Under the pieces are notes generated by a model. It searched no databases. It was not told where the DNA came from and saw nothing but the letters and a program-made list of their open reading frames with translations. The position numbers were made by a program, and so were the translations under genes. Shown here piece after piece: positions 1 through 11,961 of a stretch of DNA of 64,000 nt (positions are counted from its first letter, which is position 1; the number at the start of each line of letters is the position of its first letter). Location: assembly GCA_024138015.1 (NCBI GenBank), contig JAMXBB010000014.1:263904-327903 (forward strand), read 5' to 3'. This stretch comes from Lumnitzera littorea (lineage: Eukaryota; Streptophyta; Magnoliopsida; Myrtales; Combretaceae).

Positions 1-1159
1 GTTGCTTGCTTTCATAAAGCCCACACAAGTGATAAGGGCACCTCATATATTTTCTTCTGGCCATTAACTACAAACCGCCTTCTTGAGAACTCCTAGACAT
101 CACCTCCTATGTCCAATCCAATTTAATTCTCGCCACGCTATATCCACCTTATCCGTTAGCATGGGACTTCAATTGTAATGCGACTGAATTTCCGAGTCCG
201 TTCACCCTTTACACATTCATGCGAACTTTACCTATAAAATGACGAAAAATATAAACTAGCAAATTTTAAATTTGGGAGAAATAATATATGTGAAACCTTT
301 ATCACAATCTCTGAAGTGTCCTTATCACGAGTAAGACCAGGTATGGTGTCATCTGATGGTCAAGCCTTCCAATTGGTTGATAAGTGGGGGGAAAAAAAAC
401 AGAAAAACGAAAAGAAAGATTTCACGAGGGGCAAGCAACTCAGACAAATTATCAATAAGAGCATTAGATGGATAATATTGACACACATTTTCATGGAAAC
501 AATGATGCATAATCAAATAATATAGGCAACATTTGCCGTCTATGTGCTTCCATGTCTTTTCTCTTACCGAAGTATATATAGCACTTTTTCTTAATTTCTC
601 TCGATGTAGCTCCTTAAAATATAGTCACTTAAAAATATAGTCATATTTAATCAACACTTGATATAAAGAAATAAAAAAAAAAAAGAAAAAGAAAATCATC
701 TTATGATATTGTAGGTTATTGAAAATTTAGATAATCTTAAATTTTGATTTGTAAATGGAGGAAAATTACGATTGAAAAAAATTGAGAAGATCTAAATTCA
801 AGATTGAATGATCCATTTTTGCCATCAATAGTAGTTTAGCAGCCTAATTAATCCATTTGGTCCTTTGTGTCAAAACTAAATTCAAGTTACCCTGTTCGAA
901 CTTATGCAATCCATCCATTAGAAGTTTAACTTAAGCCCTATGCTCTGCCTTACATTAGGCAATCAACGCATGGATTCCAATCCTTTGTAGCTTTTCTAAT
1001 TTGTGCTTGGCAACAGACATCCTTTGCACCTTTTAGAAACTCAAACGAGTGCTTATAACTTCCAAATTTGCCAAAGCTATTGTAACATGGTAGCACAAAC
1101 ATGGGTCTTCCAATGTGTCGACTGCAGATTATGTCGATGGAGAAGAACTTGGCCAATGG
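1..1159. other. Gene-free AT-rich stretch
   Basis: I see no supported gene here. Short open frames on both strands around 950-1240 overlap each other, have no recognisable domain and look like chance. A short direct duplication of an AAAATATAGTCA-like word lies near 617-642, and an A-rich run near 670-690. It is either sequence flanking the first retrotransposon or the outer part of its LTR. Confidence 0.5.
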
Positions 1160-1749
1160 CTCAATTCCAAGACTTTTGGTCTTCAACTGGGTTTGAAGCA
1201 ACCAAGACTTGCAAAAACATGCTGAGGGGTTCTCCCATGTAGGTACTTTAATGTTTGAGTCAGCTGAGTGTTAACAGAGGCAGAATAATAATCAAATCAA
1301 ACTACTCACCCATGCTTGGAGGCTTTATCCCTATTTATAGAGGATGGCGTCAAGATTCTTTAGGAAAGGTGCACTATATCATATTTTTATATCGTATCTC
1401 CAAATTAGAAAAGTACATCAAGATATATTAGGTAATTGTTTCTTAGACCGTTGATACTAATTTAGCAAGTGGTTGCTGAGGGAGCTAGTTTTATTTGGTA
1501 AGTAATGCTTCAATTTGGTATGGTAAATTAGGAAACTTGTTCATAGCAAGTGTTCAGTATTGTTGTGGCCATAAGGGTTGACTTGTGCCAAGTTAGCTAA
1601 GAAGACTTGATGATCGGCACAATCGAGCATCTAATGGGCTTAGACCGCATTGTCAAGGAGATTAATATATTGGGCACGTCTTACACTTTGGCCTCTATCT
1701 AGATGTAGCAGCGAGGTTGATTTAGGCTTAGGCTTGGAGGTCCAAAAAT
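1160..1749 (-). repeat. Probable 3' LTR of Tat element F
   Basis: This segment is laid out like the complete LTR of element A: a TTTGAGTCAGC word (1253) near its left end, then on the minus strand a TATA-like CTATAAATAGGG (around 1333-1344), then AT-rich sequence. It ends beside a C-rich tract at 1756-1774, which on the minus strand reads GGAGGGGTTTTGGGAGGGG, a good polypurine tract. No second copy is present in the window to fix the ends, so both boundaries are inferred; the left one could be off by about 100 bases. Confidence 0.4.
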
Positions 1750-2079
1750 GCCGCACCCCTCCCAAAACCCCTCCTTTGAAAAAAAAGAAAAAAAGAAAAA
1801 AACTTTCTTTAGTGAGACTTACTAAAGAGAGGAGGTAGGTCAATTATTACTAAGGTCTAAATCAAGCTTGCAATGGGCCTGTCATGCTTAGGTACTGCAC
1901 TCAAAACCTCTTAGGTGACTTGAAACTTAAAGATTCATGCGCATTGGAAAAGCCAAAGATTTGGAATTAGAATCAGTGCGTGCTTGTGAGATTTGACAAT
2001 TTTGTCAATCTGTTGTTAGAGTTGGGTGACATCACTCATTTAAACTTCCCATAATCATCACTTCAACTTCTTACCCAGA

Positions 2080-2090
2080 GTATAAATAAA
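2080..2090 (+). promoter_or_regulatory. TATA box of F's antisense extra gene
   Basis: The plus strand reads GTATAAATAAAG here, a good plant TATA box, about 300 bases inside the 3' LTR and pointing away from it, opposite to pol. The antisense gene of element A has a TATA box at the equivalent place (25875). Promoter function is inferred from motif and position only. Confidence 0.5.
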
Positions 2091-2235
2091 GAGGGAACGT
2101 GTTCATTTCCCATTTTAAATTCTCCATTAGTGTTTTACCCTTATGCATTTTTTTTTTGTTTCCTTTTGTACAAACTTCACACCATACATTAACATCAATA
2201 TACAGTGACAAAACTCAAGTAATTTATCCTCATCT

Positions 2236-4640
2236 CCAATGTTTCTGGAGATAAAAAATTATGAGGTGTCAATTAGTGGTGATACTACTTCCCCCCCAAA
2301 CGGAGGATGATTGAGGCTATTCCTCATGATAAATACCTAGATGATGGAGAGGAGATGAGCGAAATAGAGGTTGTCTATATAGAGGTAGGCGAAGGGGATT
2401 GACATGATGGTATTGTAAGCAAAATTCCCCATAAAGAAGTAATTTATATCGTTAGGAATAAATGGTGTCTAATTGGGTAGGAAGTGTATCAACCATTAGA
2501 GAATGAATAGGCTCCCTTAATTTGGTTAGACTAAACCTTCTATTTATACTACGTTTAAATGGAGTTTGGTTTAAGGCTACCGTTCTCCTAGTTCATCAGG
2601 GAGTAATTATTATATCATCGAGTTTGTCTAATGCAACTAACTCTAAACTCCATACGTACCTTGTAGCATTTGAGGCATTGTGTAACTGATTAGTGCATAG
2701 GCCGACTCTACAATTATTTTGATATATTTTCCAACTGAAGTAGGATAAGGAGGGGTAGCACAACATTTTAACGTAGGTTAATAGGAAGATCCTTGATAAT
2801 TCGATGTCTAATGTGTATAATCATACACTACACTATGTGATCACGAGGTTACAGCATGGTTTCAATTTTTAGATGAGGTGGATGAAACTGATCCGAACTA
2901 GTATGAGTGACTTCCTACTGGAGAAAGATTGGGAGGCCATGGAGGAAATTCTAGACTTCTACTGAAAACACCAAAGGAGGGCATTTAATGTTGCAGAATT
3001 TGTGGATAAGTATTTGGAAGGGCAAGCTATTTTACAGTTCGCCTATGCAATTTGGTAGTCGCTTTTGTTGGTGTTTGCTATTGTCGTACCTAGCTATCAT
3101 TTTACACACCAAGAGTAGGGATCACAAGAATGGTTAGAACTTGGCATCATAGTTATCTTCAATGCTAACGGTTGCATGTTGTTTTATAGGTTGAAAGATG
3201 GCTCCTCTAGATGTAACTAAAGTGCTTGATAAGTTTAGGGACAATGGGCTTGCTGTTGAAAAGGAGAAAGCTGATAAAAGTACTCAGGGGAGAGAGAAGG
3301 GTAAGGCTACGGAGACAAGTTGGGCGAAGGTTGAGAAGAGAAAGGGGAAGAAAGTAAAGAAGAGAGTGGTGGAAGAGGGGTAGAGGAGAGAAGGCTTTAG
3401 GTGGCTTGGTAAAGAGGGTTTAAGTAAAGCTTGTAGAGGGGATTGTTGGGAATGACGAATTGGAGCTTGATGGTATCCTCGAGGAAGAGAGTCTAGCACC
3501 GGTTGTTGGGGGGACAAGTTTGGTGGAAGATGTTATGGTTGTGTTGGCAGAAGCAATGAGTCCTCTAGGTATAATGGACAACATTGGCCACCCCGTAGGG
3601 GTAAAGCCATCGACTTTGGCTGAATTAGATGGAGTGTTTCGGCTTAGTTGGAATATGAAATACATAGACAAAAGTTTAGGTAATAGGGAGCTTAGCTTGA
3701 AGATTATGTGCAAGATACTATTGGACGAGGACTTAAAGACTTTGGAGGTGGTGTATGTAGGTCAAAGTAAGGTGGGTATGATTTAACTTGCTTGTGGGAA
3801 GATGCATGAGGGATAGGCATGGCTTTATATGCTTTAGCAAGTTACCATGCCATAGTTTGTTATCAACTTGGTCTTTTGAACGTTGGTGGTGGCCTACATG
3901 TTGAAATCATTTGAGGAGGTTTTATCTCGAGGGAAATAAAGGTGGGGTGGGGAGTGTATGTGGGTATGATTATGTTTTGTATGTAAGTGTTTTAATTAAG
4001 ATATATTTGATTGAGGTGGTGATATGTAAGAGCTAAAGAGAAAGTTGGCTCACTATAAGAGTGAGGTGTGAATGGCGTAAGCAAAAGTCAAAAGGGTTTA
4101 GAAGGAGCTGGAGACAGCAGTGAAGAAGCTAGAGCAAAAAGAGCTCTCTATAAAGGAGCACGAGTTCAGACTAGAGATGAAAACCGTTGAGTTAGAAGCA
4201 GAGTAGAAGAAGATCACTAAACTAAACTCTTAGGTTACAGAGTTACAAGGGAAGGTGGAAGATGCAAAGAAAGAGCGAGACAAGCTCTAGGGGAGAGTGG
4301 CTATGGTCAAACAGGAAGAGGCTGGACTGAAGGGTAGAGTCTCTAAGCTTCAAAAGGAGGTTGTAGAAAAGATAGAGAAGATTGAGTTTCTTGAAGGAGA
4401 GTAGCACGAGTACCTGTTGTCCTAGAGGTTACTAAGTACCTTAAGGAGAACGTTTAGGAGAGGAATCTAGATGCGGACCTAAGCTACTTGGACATTTTGA
4501 ATCTAGTAGAGTTTGGTACACCATACACTAAATACGCTTCTCTAATTGTCAAGGAGGGAGAAGACAAGGTAGGCCACTCCAACCAATGGTTTAAGGAAGG
4601 AAGGCAAGGTAAGAGAGGTTGGTGATCTGGTAGGGAATCA
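2236..4640 (+). pseudogene. Antisense extra gene (aORF) of Tat element F, degenerate
   Basis: This is a broken plus-strand gene inside a minus-strand retrotransposon. Readable parts, in order: a poorly preserved N-terminal region; a Lys/Glu-rich linker (3198-3383); a block at 3460-3786 containing SLGNRELSLKIM, matching LGNRINSLALM in element A's gene; a likely intron donor (GTAGGT near 3760); a long coiled coil (about 4027-4404) rich in E, K and L heptads; and DLSYLDIL (4476-4499), equivalent to DLLCLDFI in A. In-frame stops in the coil are TAG at 4099, 4204, 4231, 4288 and 4402 and TAA at 4078, all plausible former Gln codons. A frameshift lies near 4415. The organisation recalls the 'putative gypsy type transposon' proteins of plants. 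Function is unknown; the coil suggests self-association. Confidence 0.6.
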
Positions 4641-6528
4641 AGGGGATGGCCTTACCAAGGTCTAGGTGTTAGGCTTATGATTGTAGGTTATTTTCGATTG
4701 GTTGGTAGTGTTGGTTTTATTGCTCTAATTTTTTTTTTTTTTAGGTTGATGTCATGACCTAAGTGTCCTTACTATAGATAAATTAGTTATTTCGCTACTT
4801 CTTGGTTAATGTGTATGCTGTACTTTGTAATTGAATGTAGTGAAAAAGAGTTTGTAATTATTCATGTTTTATGTTTACAAGACTAACTAGATTATACTAC
4901 TGTAGTGCCATGTGATTGCCACATTCGTTAAGTAGTTTGGTGATGTAGGTAGCACATTTAATGTGTCGTTTCATTTTTGCTTTGTGGAACTCGAGAAACA
5001 TTACTTTTCATTAGTAAAGGCATTAATTGCCAAATGCGAGAATTGAAGCAAATTTTGTCATAGGAATCCAATCTTCCCTTGTAAATCGGGCACCCTTTCC
5101 CTATAAATTGGTGGTAGGGCACTTCATCCGCACAACAAGTCCTCAAAACTTCCTAGATCCTTATACTTCTATGGTTCTCTAGAAGGACTTTTATCACAAA
5201 TTTGGGTGTATCGCTAAGCACTAGTGGTTGGCCTATCGGTAACGATTGAAAATCAACCTTTTATGGTGGAGCCACAAGCGAAGTTAAAGCTCTAATATCC
5301 CATTTTCAAGTTGGGCTCCCATGACAGCTAACTCTGTTGCCCTTTGGGGATGAGATATAAAGCCTTAGTATCTCATTTCTCATCCGTTGGTGCGGTGATG
5401 ACCACATAAAGTCATCGTTGGGCGTCCTAGGAGGGTAATGGGGTTTTACTGTAACTTGCAAGATTGGCTCGAATAATTAGATAGGGTGCTTTGGCAACCA
5501 AGGAGGAGTAGTTTGGCACTAGAAGGGCTTAGACGGGTGTGGCATGACACCCCTCTTGGGTTCTTGGATCCCTCTTCCTCGATGGTGCCGCTCTTCGTCA
5601 CCTTGGTTGTTTCAATATTAGGGTTTAAATCCCCAACTTAGGCGGCATCTCCTTGCCAATGGACTTGCATGGGTTGCATGGTAGTAGGATAGCCTCAGAG
5701 TTTGGTGCCATATTCTAATGACGAGGGACTAGAATGTTTGGACTGCCCCTTACGCGGGCTCGAGTGAAGCATACTCTTACGGGCATCATCAGGTTATCGC
5801 CTTTGACGTAGTACTTAGTGCAAGAGTTCACATTTATAGATGGGAATTACATCGGGGTGATAGACTTGATTGTGTCCCTATCAATAGCATGGCTAGTCGA
5901 GCTGGACATCTTATAGAATGAAGGCGTTGTTTCAATTGAAGCGAGTTTGATGAGGATCTGCGAGACATTGTTTCCTTTTGTTCTTTTTTTTTTTTTTTTT
6001 TTTTTGGTGGTATCATTAACCATTACTTATGTAAGTGTTACTTGGTTGTTATAAATGAAAATTATTTTTTATGTGCTTCATGTTTCATTTGGCTTTTGCA
6101 TCCTTACTTTCCCGATGTATGATGTCGTCATGATTTTATAGGGCTTATCGATGTAGGTCACACCATGCTCTTTTTTCTGGGGGTGCAAGAGCCTTATCTG
6201 TTTATGTTAGGCAAGTTCCTTTTATACGTCTTAAGAGCGGTTAGGGCAAGCATGTTGGGACAGTTATTTGTTGTTCACTTGGACTATGTGCAGGTGCGAA
6301 TGAAACCTATCCCTCAACACCATACACGCAACCATGCTTTGATAAGAACGTCTTGTGAGGTAGCATAAGTGTTAAGATGACGTTTTGTTCAATACAAGGT
6401 GTCTTTGCTGTGGTGAGGTAATTGTTAGCTTAAGCGTGCTTGAGAAATTGTTGAAAAAGTTATATGGGGTCATGCTTGAGATGGTAGAGCTCACCTCGGT
6501 TGGGGTGTGTAAGATTATCCTGGGTTTA
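4641..6528. other. 3' untranslated region of element F, no gene
   Basis: This lies between the end of the antisense gene and a tandem array next to the end of pol. Homopolymer runs sit at 4728-4742 and about 5983-6005. Short open frames (4958-5146, 5834-6016, 6165-6368, 6385-6576) have no recognisable domains. In Tat elements this interval is known to be long and fast-changing. Confidence 0.45.
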
Positions 6529-6760
6529 GGATGCTACCCTCCACAAGAGTTACCTCATGAATATGAGGGTGCTTGAGGACGAGGTGGTAAGGACCACATC
6601 GTCTGAGGTGTTTGGCCCAACCTTGAGGGCTAGGATGCTGTCCTCGATGGGAGTTGTCTCATTAATGTGAGAAATCTCATAGACGAGGTGGTGAAGACCA
6701 TCTCATTTGGGACGTTCAATTTTACCATTAGGGTTGGGATGTTGCCTTCTATTAATAATT
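6529..6760. repeat. 104-bp tandem repeat in F's 3' UTR
   Basis: Units begin GGATGCTACCCTC (6529), GGATGCTGTCCTC (6633) and GGATGTTGCCTTC (6737), giving an exact 104-bp spacing. Within a unit, a GACGAGGTGGT(A/G)A(A/G)GACCA core recurs. About 2.2 copies are visible, with divergence of roughly a quarter by eye. Confidence 0.75.
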
Positions 6761-6954
6761 TATGCACATTTAGAAGGCATGTAAGTAACCAAACAAAAAT
6801 GGGAGAAATAAGACTTTATTCAATAAAAAGACTAAGTTGTAAATAATATAGACTATGACATGCTTACCAAGGACATGAAAGAAGGATGAAGACTACTAAC
6901 TATTGACTTGAACATATAACTAGAATGTAACTAACTCAAAGGGTTTTTGTAAAA

Positions 6955-7981
6955 TACTCTACTAGAAGTAAGGCCTTAAGTAGTTGACATTCCATGTTCT
7001 TAGTATCGCTTCGTAGCTTAGAGTTTCCAACCTATATGCTCCATTTTGAGTTCTTCCCCTACTCTAGCCAGGTATTCCTAGTTTGAGGCTATCTTCCCTT
7101 ACCCTTCTTTAGAGCTTATAGTTTTAAGCTTTTGGCGTACTACGTATCCAGGTTGGAACACTTTGTGTTTGACCTTCTTATTATAGTATTAGCCCCCTTG
7201 CTATTGATATACACTATCATGTTTTAGCCAGGTTGTGAACCTCATCAATGTATCAAGGTTGGTTGCCAATTTGGTTTCATTGGTTGCAAAGTCATAAACA
7301 TGTATTCTGTTAGTAGGTAATTTGAGCTTAACTGGTAGTATGGCCTCCGTGCTAAATGTTAGTTGGAAAGGCGTTTCTCCCATAGTAGTTCTGTATGACA
7401 TATGGTATCCCCATAATATGTTTAGGAGTTTGTTTGCCCACCTTCCTTCAATGTGATCCACTCATTTCTTTAAACTATTAAATATATTCTTGTTGAGTAC
7501 CTCAACTTAGCTGTTAGTCTAAGGATAGGCCATGGAAGTGAAATGTAACCTAATGTTTTTCTTACATAGATTTTGGAATTTTTTACCATCGAACTATTTT
7601 CCATTATCTGTTACCAAAGCATGGGGGACTTAGAATTGGGTAAGCATATTTCATATTACAAATCCTTTAACTACACACATAGTGATGGTTATGATAGCTT
7701 TAGCCTTTAGCCACTTAGTGAAATGGTCTACAGCTATGATGATAAATTGATAAGCCTGTTGACACTTCTGGAAAAGGTCCAAGAATATCAAGTCCTCACT
7801 AGGCAAATAGCTAAGGACTAGATAATGGGAGTAAGTCACTAGAAGGTGCATGTTGGATTGGTACATGTGTTTGATGTTTAGGGCATATGTGCATAATCTC
7901 CCTAGCATCTTCCCTAATGGTTAGCCAAAAATGGCCTAGGCTTATGGCTTAAATGAAGAGGGCTTGACCTTGAATGTGGTT
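6955..7981 (-). pseudogene. Integrase core and C-terminus of Tat element F
   Basis: The minus strand encodes the second half of a Tat integrase. From the upstream end: an NHIQGQAL segment ending the zinc region, GHFWLTIREDAREIMHIC with a zinc-binding Cys, a core around 7690-7800 with VDHFTKWLKAK, then SYRTTMGETPFQLTF (around 7390) and a C-terminal part with GKIAS and an EHIGW-type strand reaching about 6960. Frameshifts and TAG stops are frequent. At 7981 the frame is cut by element G and resumes at 17379: joining the two sides restores the zinc-region frame through the duplicated target bases. It would have integrated element cDNA into chromatin; it is inactive. Confidence 0.85.
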
Positions 7982-9479
7982 TGAATAGCTTGCAAGCATC
8001 AAGCAAGTGCAGTTGGTCAATAATTAAAAGGAACATGAGTTTGAATGTCTATCCTACAGAGAACCATGTATATGAGAACCTAAGTTACTAGAAATTTACC
8101 CTAAATTTTCTAATTATCTAACTTTACAATATGGGGATAATTGTGATTAAATAGGCAAGTTGAATAAAGAGCAATGAACAAAATGAGAACAATAAAATAA
8201 ACTAAGCTAAATTAACAAAACTAACAAACAAACATGAACCAATTAAAGGAAATAATACATGATCCTTAAAAAATTGTTGCTATCTACTACCTAATTCTAT
8301 GCAAATATTTAATCTCAATTATTCTTGGACTATCGAGATGCCTAATCTGAATTGGCTGGACTTGGGTCTCTAGCCTCTTCCTAATGTTAAATCCTTCTCT
8401 ACTCGAATTGCTTTTGAATAGAGCATTTCAAGATCGCATTAATAACCTAGATCTTGCTATTAAGTTAGCCCCTTAGATTACCCTAATCCAGATAAATCAG
8501 TACCTAATCTCTTAGTGTACTCAATTCCTTTTAATCACACTTATTCATTCAATTTCAAGACTCGCATCCCTATAGCAAGTTTATACATCAATTTGGCAAC
8601 TTAGGTAAATACTAATTGATGACAATAAGATTTGTGTAATTAGATCATCAAAGAACAAAATCATAGATAGAATAGAAGAACTAGATTTCAATAACAATTT
8701 ACAAAGAATAATTCAAAGAAACAACATGATTGAAAGAGAAGAAGAAGTAAATTGAGAAACCCCTAATACAATTCTAGCCTACAACTTTACTCAAGGGGGC
8801 TCTCTCTGTAACCTTAAGCTTAAGTGTCTATATCAATGTTGTTAGACCTAGCCCGAGGGGTCAACTCAACCATGTGAGAGGGTCAAGGGTTAAAGGGTCA
8901 AACTGGGTTCAATGGGTTCAATCGAGGGTTGAACTAGGGTCAAAAAAAAAAAAAGGAAATACAAGTCATATTTTCATTATAGAAGACTAATAAACGTAAA
9001 ATTATACAACCAAATCCATAATTGGTTCAAATCCATCCATTAGCCATTAGATTAACACAGAACATATGCCTTAAATAATATATAGGTCCACATAATCCAA
9101 AATCTAAACTAATTTAAAGAATAGTATTAAGGCCCTAGCATTGTATATCCAAAACTTAAACCCATAAACTTCACTAACAATTTAAGCTCTAAATTTTGAT
9201 CAATGTCATTGTGATCTTCATCTGATTCAAGGATTTGCATAATGATCTCTAATTAATTCTATGTTTACATTTGCTTCAATCTCTTTGTCATTTGGAAGGA
9301 ATTAAAAATAGCTAATGTTAAGAAAATTTGTATCCTAGACTATACTCATTAAATAATAAATAGTTTAGAAATATACCACTAACCTTGAGTAAAACTATCA
9401 ACTATAATGGGATTGGCATCAGCTTCATATATTGCTTGCTCCATATGCCATCAAAATCAATTTCAAGAGGTAAGTCTTC

Positions 9480-11961
9480 TTCTTCTTCTTCTACTATCCA
9501 AAAATCCGTCTTATCAATGCAATTATAATCAATTAGATCATAACTTTTTTTCTTATGTTGATGCCTAAAAACCTAAGGAGAAAAAGCAAACAAAGAAGTG
9601 ATTAGCATGTTCACTTTAAAAGGTATGTAAGTTAGGATTTTTTTGTTACATAAAATAATTTACGTACCCATTTTTCAAAAGAAAATTGAATGTTACATAA
9701 ACAAGATCATTTAGTCTTTGGTGCTCTAATTTGTTTCTTTCTTTCTTTTTTTTTTCTTTTTTTTTTTTTTGTGTGTGGATGCGCTCAAAGAAGCTCCAAT
9801 TATGTTCAAATCTTGGAGAAGAAGATGTTTGACTTAAGATACGAATAGTAACCTTTTGCAAAACAGGAGCATTATGATCAAATAACCTCTACTAATAATC
9901 TATAATTCAATAAAATACGTCAAATAATTAAAAATAATAAATACAAGGAAAATAATTGCAAATTATAGAAACCACTCACCAGGTTGTGTTGTTTTAGTTG
10001 ATTTAATAGCCATGTCTTGATCAAAACCTTATCTGCTTTCATAATACAATTTGATATCTTTAATCACTTATGCATTGTCACTCTCACTACATATGTTTCT
10101 CTTTTCTAGAACATTAAAAAGGCCTTGCATAATTTCTACATTTTCTTCAAAAGTTTCATCATATGCAAAGGTTGGATTCAAAACTTAGGCAGCAGCATGG
10201 AGACCATGATGAAAATGCTTGTCCTAACTCTCATCTACAATTTTGATGTAAGGACTGCATAATTTTTGTCTATTTTTAAAAAGGGATATGATCCCCTTAT
10301 GAATCTTAGAGAAGCTTTCATAAACAACACAAAGAGAAGGCTTTTTATCAACATCCATAGTGTGTAAAATTTTTACAAGGGGAGTTGTAACTTTCACCAT
10401 AAACAAACACTCTTCCCAAAAAAAGAGACTATTTCTACAAGTTGCAATCTATTTCTATGAATAGAAGATCGATCAAAAGCTTACATATTTATCTTCTTTC
10501 TAGTTCTTATTTGTTGAGGAGCTAGTTCTATTATTTTCTTCATTATCTTTGTAATCTTTATATAAGGTTTTTGTTTTAGAGAGTTTTTCTTTATAGTTTT
10601 GAGTGTTTAGCTTAAGAGTAAGCCTAAGTGAGTCAAAGTAGGGAGTATTGCTTGTAACTTCTCTAAGTGTTTGGATATTGTGGATAGTGAAACGACTTTG
10701 GGAAGTAAACTGAGTCCCCGACAAAGAGGCTAGAAGAGTGCAATAGGTACAGGGCTAAAGCACTATAATTCGATTGCTTACTCTTTTAACTCTCATCTCT
10801 TTATTTTCATGCATCTCTCTTATACTCACTTGTCCATTTATCTTCTAGCTGAAATTTTAAGTAATCAAAGGGATAAATTTTTCTTAAGGATATATTTGTT
10901 TAAAATTTTGAAATATTTAGCCAATTCACCACCCCCTCTTGGTTACTTAACTAAAACCTACAATCTACATGATTCATCTTACTAATGTCTTTTAGCATCA
11001 AATTTAGACAATGTGCTATACAAGGATACCAATATAGATGATCATATCTCTCTTACAGCAATCTCCTAACTGCGACATAGTTGCTTGCATTATCAGTCAA
11101 TATATGCACCACATTAGAAGGTCTAACCCATTCAACTATCATTGAGAACATATTAGAAAGGTTTTAGGCATCCTTAATAACATTTGATGCATCAATCGAC
11201 TTCACAAACGTCATCCCAACAGGACAGTATACTAAAAAATTAATCTTCTGTCTTTGATCTATCCAACCATCTCCCATTATTATGCATCTAGATTTAGCTC
11301 GATTGCTTTTGTAAGAATCAATAAGCAATTGGCACTCCTTTTTGCAATCATGTAATAATTGAACACACATGGCATGATAAGATGACCCCTTATATCCATT
11401 ACCAATTGCGGCATAGTGTCTAATGTAGGTTGAAAATAAGGTAAGTTTAAAGCATTAAAAGGAATGCATGCATAAAAAAACCATCTAGCAAATGCCATGT
11501 CTACCCTTTGAACAACTTTCTTACCAGCTAATGCACTTTTGATATTAGGTTGGGATGATGAAGTAGTGTTCTTAACCAGATATTTATCAATACCTGCCTT
11601 CCTTTTCTATTTTGGTGGCTTTAGTGAAATATCTAACTCTTTATCTTCATCGTCTTCAATTTCAGTATATTAAGCTTCATTGGAGTCTTGATCCTTTTGC
11701 TTAGAGGCTTTAAGATATGCTGCTATTTTTTCTTAAACTTCACTCAGAACCTTTTTACAAGATGCAATGTTGCCACAATCCCAGCCAATTGATACTTCAT
11801 CCTTTTGATCCCACCACCATGATAATTAGATCCATCATAAAGATAAGTAAACACCTTCTTCCCTTTATCATTAGTAGATATACTAAAATGCTCCCATGCA
11901 GGGTCATTCTTTGCATTACAACAAAAGATGATTGGCTACTCTCCATTACCTAAAAAGAAAA
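9480..11961 (-). pseudogene. hAT transposase (BED / DUF659 / dimerisation domain), broken
   Basis: Reading leftward: a decayed BED zinc finger (about 11790-11925; NDPAWEHFS then GGGIKRMKYQLAG, with Cys positions lost), an acidic/Lys-rich linker, and a DUF659 region (about 11050-11500) with FARWFF and GDGWIDQRQKINFLVY, continuing to SNVVHILTDNASNYVA. Next is YWYPCIAHCLNLMLKDI (about 10985-11035). A 517-bp insertion follows, then PLVKILHTMDVDKKPSLC (about 10330-10390). The last part is the C-terminal dimerisation domain (9646-9861) with RILSQTSSSPRFEHNWSFF and RLNDLVYVTFNF. The enzyme would cut and reinsert elements at the CAATGTTGT ends. Stops, frameshifts and the insertion make it inactive. 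Confidence 0.88.
10441..10957. mobile_element. 517-bp insertion in the hAT transposase, unclassified
   Basis: Transposase coding stops at 10440 and resumes at about 10964, and the segment between has no relation to hAT. A 6-bp CTACAA occurs on both sides (10435-10440 and 10958-10963), consistent with a target duplication. On the minus strand it begins GTTTTAGTTAAGTAACC and then has an AAGAGGGGGTGGTGAATTGG word of a kind seen near retrotransposon LTR ends in plants; a looser AAGAGGGG word lies near the end of copia element E's LTR (50243). It could be a solo LTR, LTR fragment or SINE-like sequence. I cannot decide. Confidence 0.5.

Noticed and set aside
950..1242. Two overlapping open frames on opposite strands
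   Set aside because: They cover the same bases, have no recognisable domain or start context, and lie next to LTR sequence; best explained as chance.
5983..6005. Poly(T)/poly(A) runs here and at 15066-15080, 19034-19048, 21059-21075 as possible retroposon tails
   Set aside because: No paired target duplications or LINE/SINE bodies next to them; similar runs are scattered over the whole AT-rich window.
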